The translations under genes and the position numbers were made by a program. A stretch of 5,176 nucleotides of DNA. Origin: PR03 sp031362725 (lineage in GTDB: Bacteria; Myxococcota_A; UBA9160; PR03). The DNA is taken from assembly GCA_031362725.1 (NCBI GenBank), contig JANLTC010000381.1, positions 1-5,176 of the forward strand, written 5' to 3'. Of the stretch, positions 3,302 to 5,176 are shown piece by piece; the stretch's first letter is position 1, and every line of letters begins with the position of its first letter. The notes below the pieces were generated by a model. That model did not search any database, was not told the DNA's origin, and saw only the letters and a program-made list of their open reading frames with translations.

Positions 3302-5176
3302 TCAGTGTGCGTCGCGCCAGTTGCGGCCCGTGCCGATCTCGACGAGCAGCGGCACCGCGAGCGGCCAGACCGCCTCCATTCGCGCGCGCACCAGGCGGCT
3401 GCTCGCGTCGATCTCGTCCGCAGGTACTTCGAAGACCAATTCGTCGTGCACCTGCAGGATCATCACCGCGCCCAGGCGCGCTTCGCGCAGCGCCGCGTCG
3501 ACCTCGACCATCGCCTTCTTGATCAGGTCTGCGGCGGTACCCTGGATCACCGTGTTGACGGCCATCCGCTCGGCGGCGTTGCGCAGCACGCGATTGCGCG
3601 ACGCGAGATCCGGCAGGTAGCGCCGCCGCCCGAGCAGCGTCGTGACGTACCCGTGCGCGCGGGCGGTCTCGGTCGTTGCGTCGAGGAAGCGTCGTACGCC
3701 CTGGTAGCGCGCAAAGTACGCGTCGATGGTGGCCTGCGCGTCGGCCGACGCGATGCCGAGCTGGTTTGCGATGCCGAATGCGCTCGATCCGTAGATGATT
3801 CCGAAGTTGATCGCCTTCGCGCGCGCGCGTTGGTCGGCGCTCACGGCTTCCGGCGCAACGCCGAGCACGCCCGCTGCGGTGCGACGGTGAACGTCCTCGC
3901 CCGCGCGGAACGCTTCGAGCAGGTTTTCGTCGCGGGAGAAGTGCGCGAGGATGCGCAGTTCCACTTGTGAGTAGTCGGCCGACAGCAGCAGCGCTCCCTC
4001 GCGCGCGACGAACGCTTCGCGAATCCGCACACCCTCCTCGCTGCGGATCGGGATGTTCTGCACGTTCGGGCTCGACGCCGAAAGCCGTCCCGTCGCGGCG
4101 CCGGTCTGGTGAAAGGTCGGATGGATGCGACCGCTCTTTGCGTCGACCAGCGGCGGCAGCGCATCGACGTAGGTGCTCTTCAGCTTCGCGAGCCGGCGGT
4201 ACGCGAGAATGCGCGCCGGCAGCGGATGCTGCGATGCGAGCTGTTCGAGCACCGCTTCATCGGTCGAGAAGCCGGTCTTGGTCTTGCGCACCGCCGGTAG
4301 CTTCAGCTTCTCGAAGAGCACGGCCTGCAACTGCTTCGGCGATGCGATCTGGAACGGCCCGCCGGCGAGCGCATGAATTTCGGTCTCGAGGCGCTGCAGC
4401 GCACGCTCGTATTCGCGCGAAAGCGCGCGCAACGCCACCTCGTCGACGCGCACGCCCGCTCGCTCCATCCGCGCGAGCACCGCGGTGAGCGGCATCTCGA
4501 CGTCGCGAAACAGCGCGTCGATGCCGTCTCGCGCGAGCCCGTCGAGCAGCAGCGGTGCGAGATCGGCGACAGCCACCGCCAATTCGCCAGCCCATTCCGC
4601 CGTCGTCTCGATCGGCAGATCCGTCGGCGACACCGCCTTCGCGCCGCGCCCCGCGAACTCTTCCCAACTGCGCACGCGGCGGCCGAGATTCTGTGCGGCG
4701 AGCGCAGCGATGCCACGCGTGCCGGCGGGATCGAGCAGGAAACCGGCGATCTCCGCATCCCAGAGGGGCGCGCTCGGCTCGCGGCCGCAGTCGCCGAGGA
4801 ACGCGAGCAGCGTCTTGGTCGCCGTGCCACCCCACGGGCCGACGCGGAGAAGCGGCGCGATCGCTTCGAGCACCGCTTCGCGCGTGAGCTGCGGATGTGA
4901 CGTCAAGCCGGCGTGTCCAAACGGCAGATACGCAGCCCGCGTGGGCGAGAGCGCAAAGGCCACACCGACTGGCGCGTCGCGAAGCGCATTCTCGCCGGCA
5001 CCGATCGGCACCACCACGATGGTGTCGCTCGTTGCAACTTCGCCGGCGAGCCGTGCGAGCGACACGGCATCGCGCACCACCTCGGTCTCGACCGCGGCGC
5101 CGTCCACGGTCGGCGCCGCATCGGCGCCGACACTCCCGTCGCGCTCTTCGAGCTCGGCGAGCAGGCGCGTGAACTC
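3302..5176 (-). CDS. polA: DNA polymerase I, 5'-truncated by the window edge
   Basis: 624 codons, open to the right edge (the first visible residues read EFTRLLAELEERDG), so this is the Klenow-like part. The 5' nuclease domain should lie outside. Residue numbers here count from the GTG at 5107-5105. The 3'-5' exonuclease-like domain (about 10-190) is degenerate. Against E. coli by eye, D355 and E357 fall on V33 and I35, D424 on A96, and D501 on L176. The polymerase domain (about 200-601) is intact: 'TGRLSASSPNVQNIP' (339-353), motif A 'DYSQVELR' with D378, motif B R427-x3-K431-x3-F435-x3-YG, and motif C H554-D555-E556, ending 'GTGRNWRDAH'. The enzyme fills gaps in Okazaki fragment processing and excision repair; proofreading is probably absent, as in Taq and Bst polymerases. 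No T-rich terminator follows; the repeat array begins 12 bases after the stop. Confidence 0.97.
   Translation of the reverse strand, partial: EFTRLLAELEERDGSVGADAAPTVDGAAVETEVVRDAVSLARLAGEVATSDTIVVVPIGAGENALRDAPVGVAFALSPTRAAYLPFGHAGLTSHPQLTREAVLEAIAPLLRVGPWGGTATKTLLAFLGDCGREPSAPLWDAEIAGFLLDPAGTRGIAALAAQNLGRRVRSWEEFAGRGAKAVSPTDLPIETTAEWAGELAVAVADLAPLLLDGLARDGIDALFRDVEMPLTAVLARMERAGVRVDEVALRALSREYERALQRLETEIHALAGGPFQIASPKQLQAVLFEKLKLPAVRKTKTGFSTDEAVLEQLASQHPLPARILAYRRLAKLKSTYVDALPPLVDAKSGRIHPTFHQTGAATGRLSASSPNVQNIPIRSEEGVRIREAFVAREGALLLSADYSQVELRILAHFSRDENLLEAFRAGEDVHRRTAAGVLGVAPEAVSADQRARAKAINFGIIYGSSAFGIANQLGIASADAQATIDAYFARYQGVRRFLDATTETARAHGYVTTLLGRRRYLPDLASRNRVLRNAAERMAVNTVIQGTAADLIKKAMVEVDAALREARLGAVMILQVHDELVFEVPADEIDASSRLVRARMEAVWPLAVPLLVEIGTGRNWRDAH

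Noticed and set aside
2372..3970. 532-codon open frame on the plus strand, running through the repeat array
   Set aside because: It lies antisense to the sigma factor and polA, both unmistakable. It is open only because GC-rich codons rarely give stops on the other strand. Its protein is basic, low in complexity, and matches no family.
5105..5107. GTG as the true start of polA
   Set aside because: The frame continues open to the window edge and reads EFTRLLAELEE, typical of the segment linking the 5' nuclease domain to the Klenow part. The real start is outside the window.

Overview
The window looks like a chromosomal segment of a GC-rich bacterium. The right two thirds (about 1421-5176) is an ordinary housekeeping and stress-response block on the minus strand. 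The left quarter (1-1400) looks like accessory DNA. The lineage cannot be fixed from the sequence. The GC-rich coding, the polA type and the ECF sigma/anti-sigma/secreted-protein trio would suit a deltaproteobacterial-like or other environmental Gram-negative group, but that is inference.

Minus-strand block, in transcription order. A 5'-truncated polA (3302-5176) encodes DNA polymerase I. Its polymerase motifs are intact, but every recognisable catalytic position of the 3'-5' exonuclease appears to be lost. After the polA stop comes a tandem array of three 47/48-bp units (3147-3289), then a ~100-bp leader. An RpoE-like ECF sigma factor (2369-3043) follows, then a zinc-binding (HxxxCxxC) single-span anti-sigma factor (1854-2372, ATGA overlap) and a small exported protein of unknown function (1421-1867, GTG start, 14-bp overlap). 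The last three genes are translationally coupled and read as one envelope-stress type operon: sigma factor, membrane anti-sigma, periplasmic partner.

Left region. The 5' end of an IS1595-family transposase (zinc-ribbon N terminus) runs off the left edge on the minus strand. Diverging from it on the plus strand are an 85-aa ribbon-helix-helix (RHH) protein (451-708) and a 90-aa Cas2-like 'SinR family' protein (893-1165). The RHH gene is preceded by a promoter-like pair of hexamers overlapped by a palindrome, and by a GC-rich leader hairpin. The 184 bases between the two plus-strand genes are packed with short stem-loops. A possible small minus-strand gene (1134-1355) lies between the Cas2-like gene and the sigma operon, with unproven coding status.

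The least explained elements are the near-identical repeat array between polA and the sigma operon, the hairpin-dense spacer in front of the Cas2-like gene, and the unknown third gene of the sigma operon. I did not see a clearly new multi-gene system. All family calls are by reading, without database searches.
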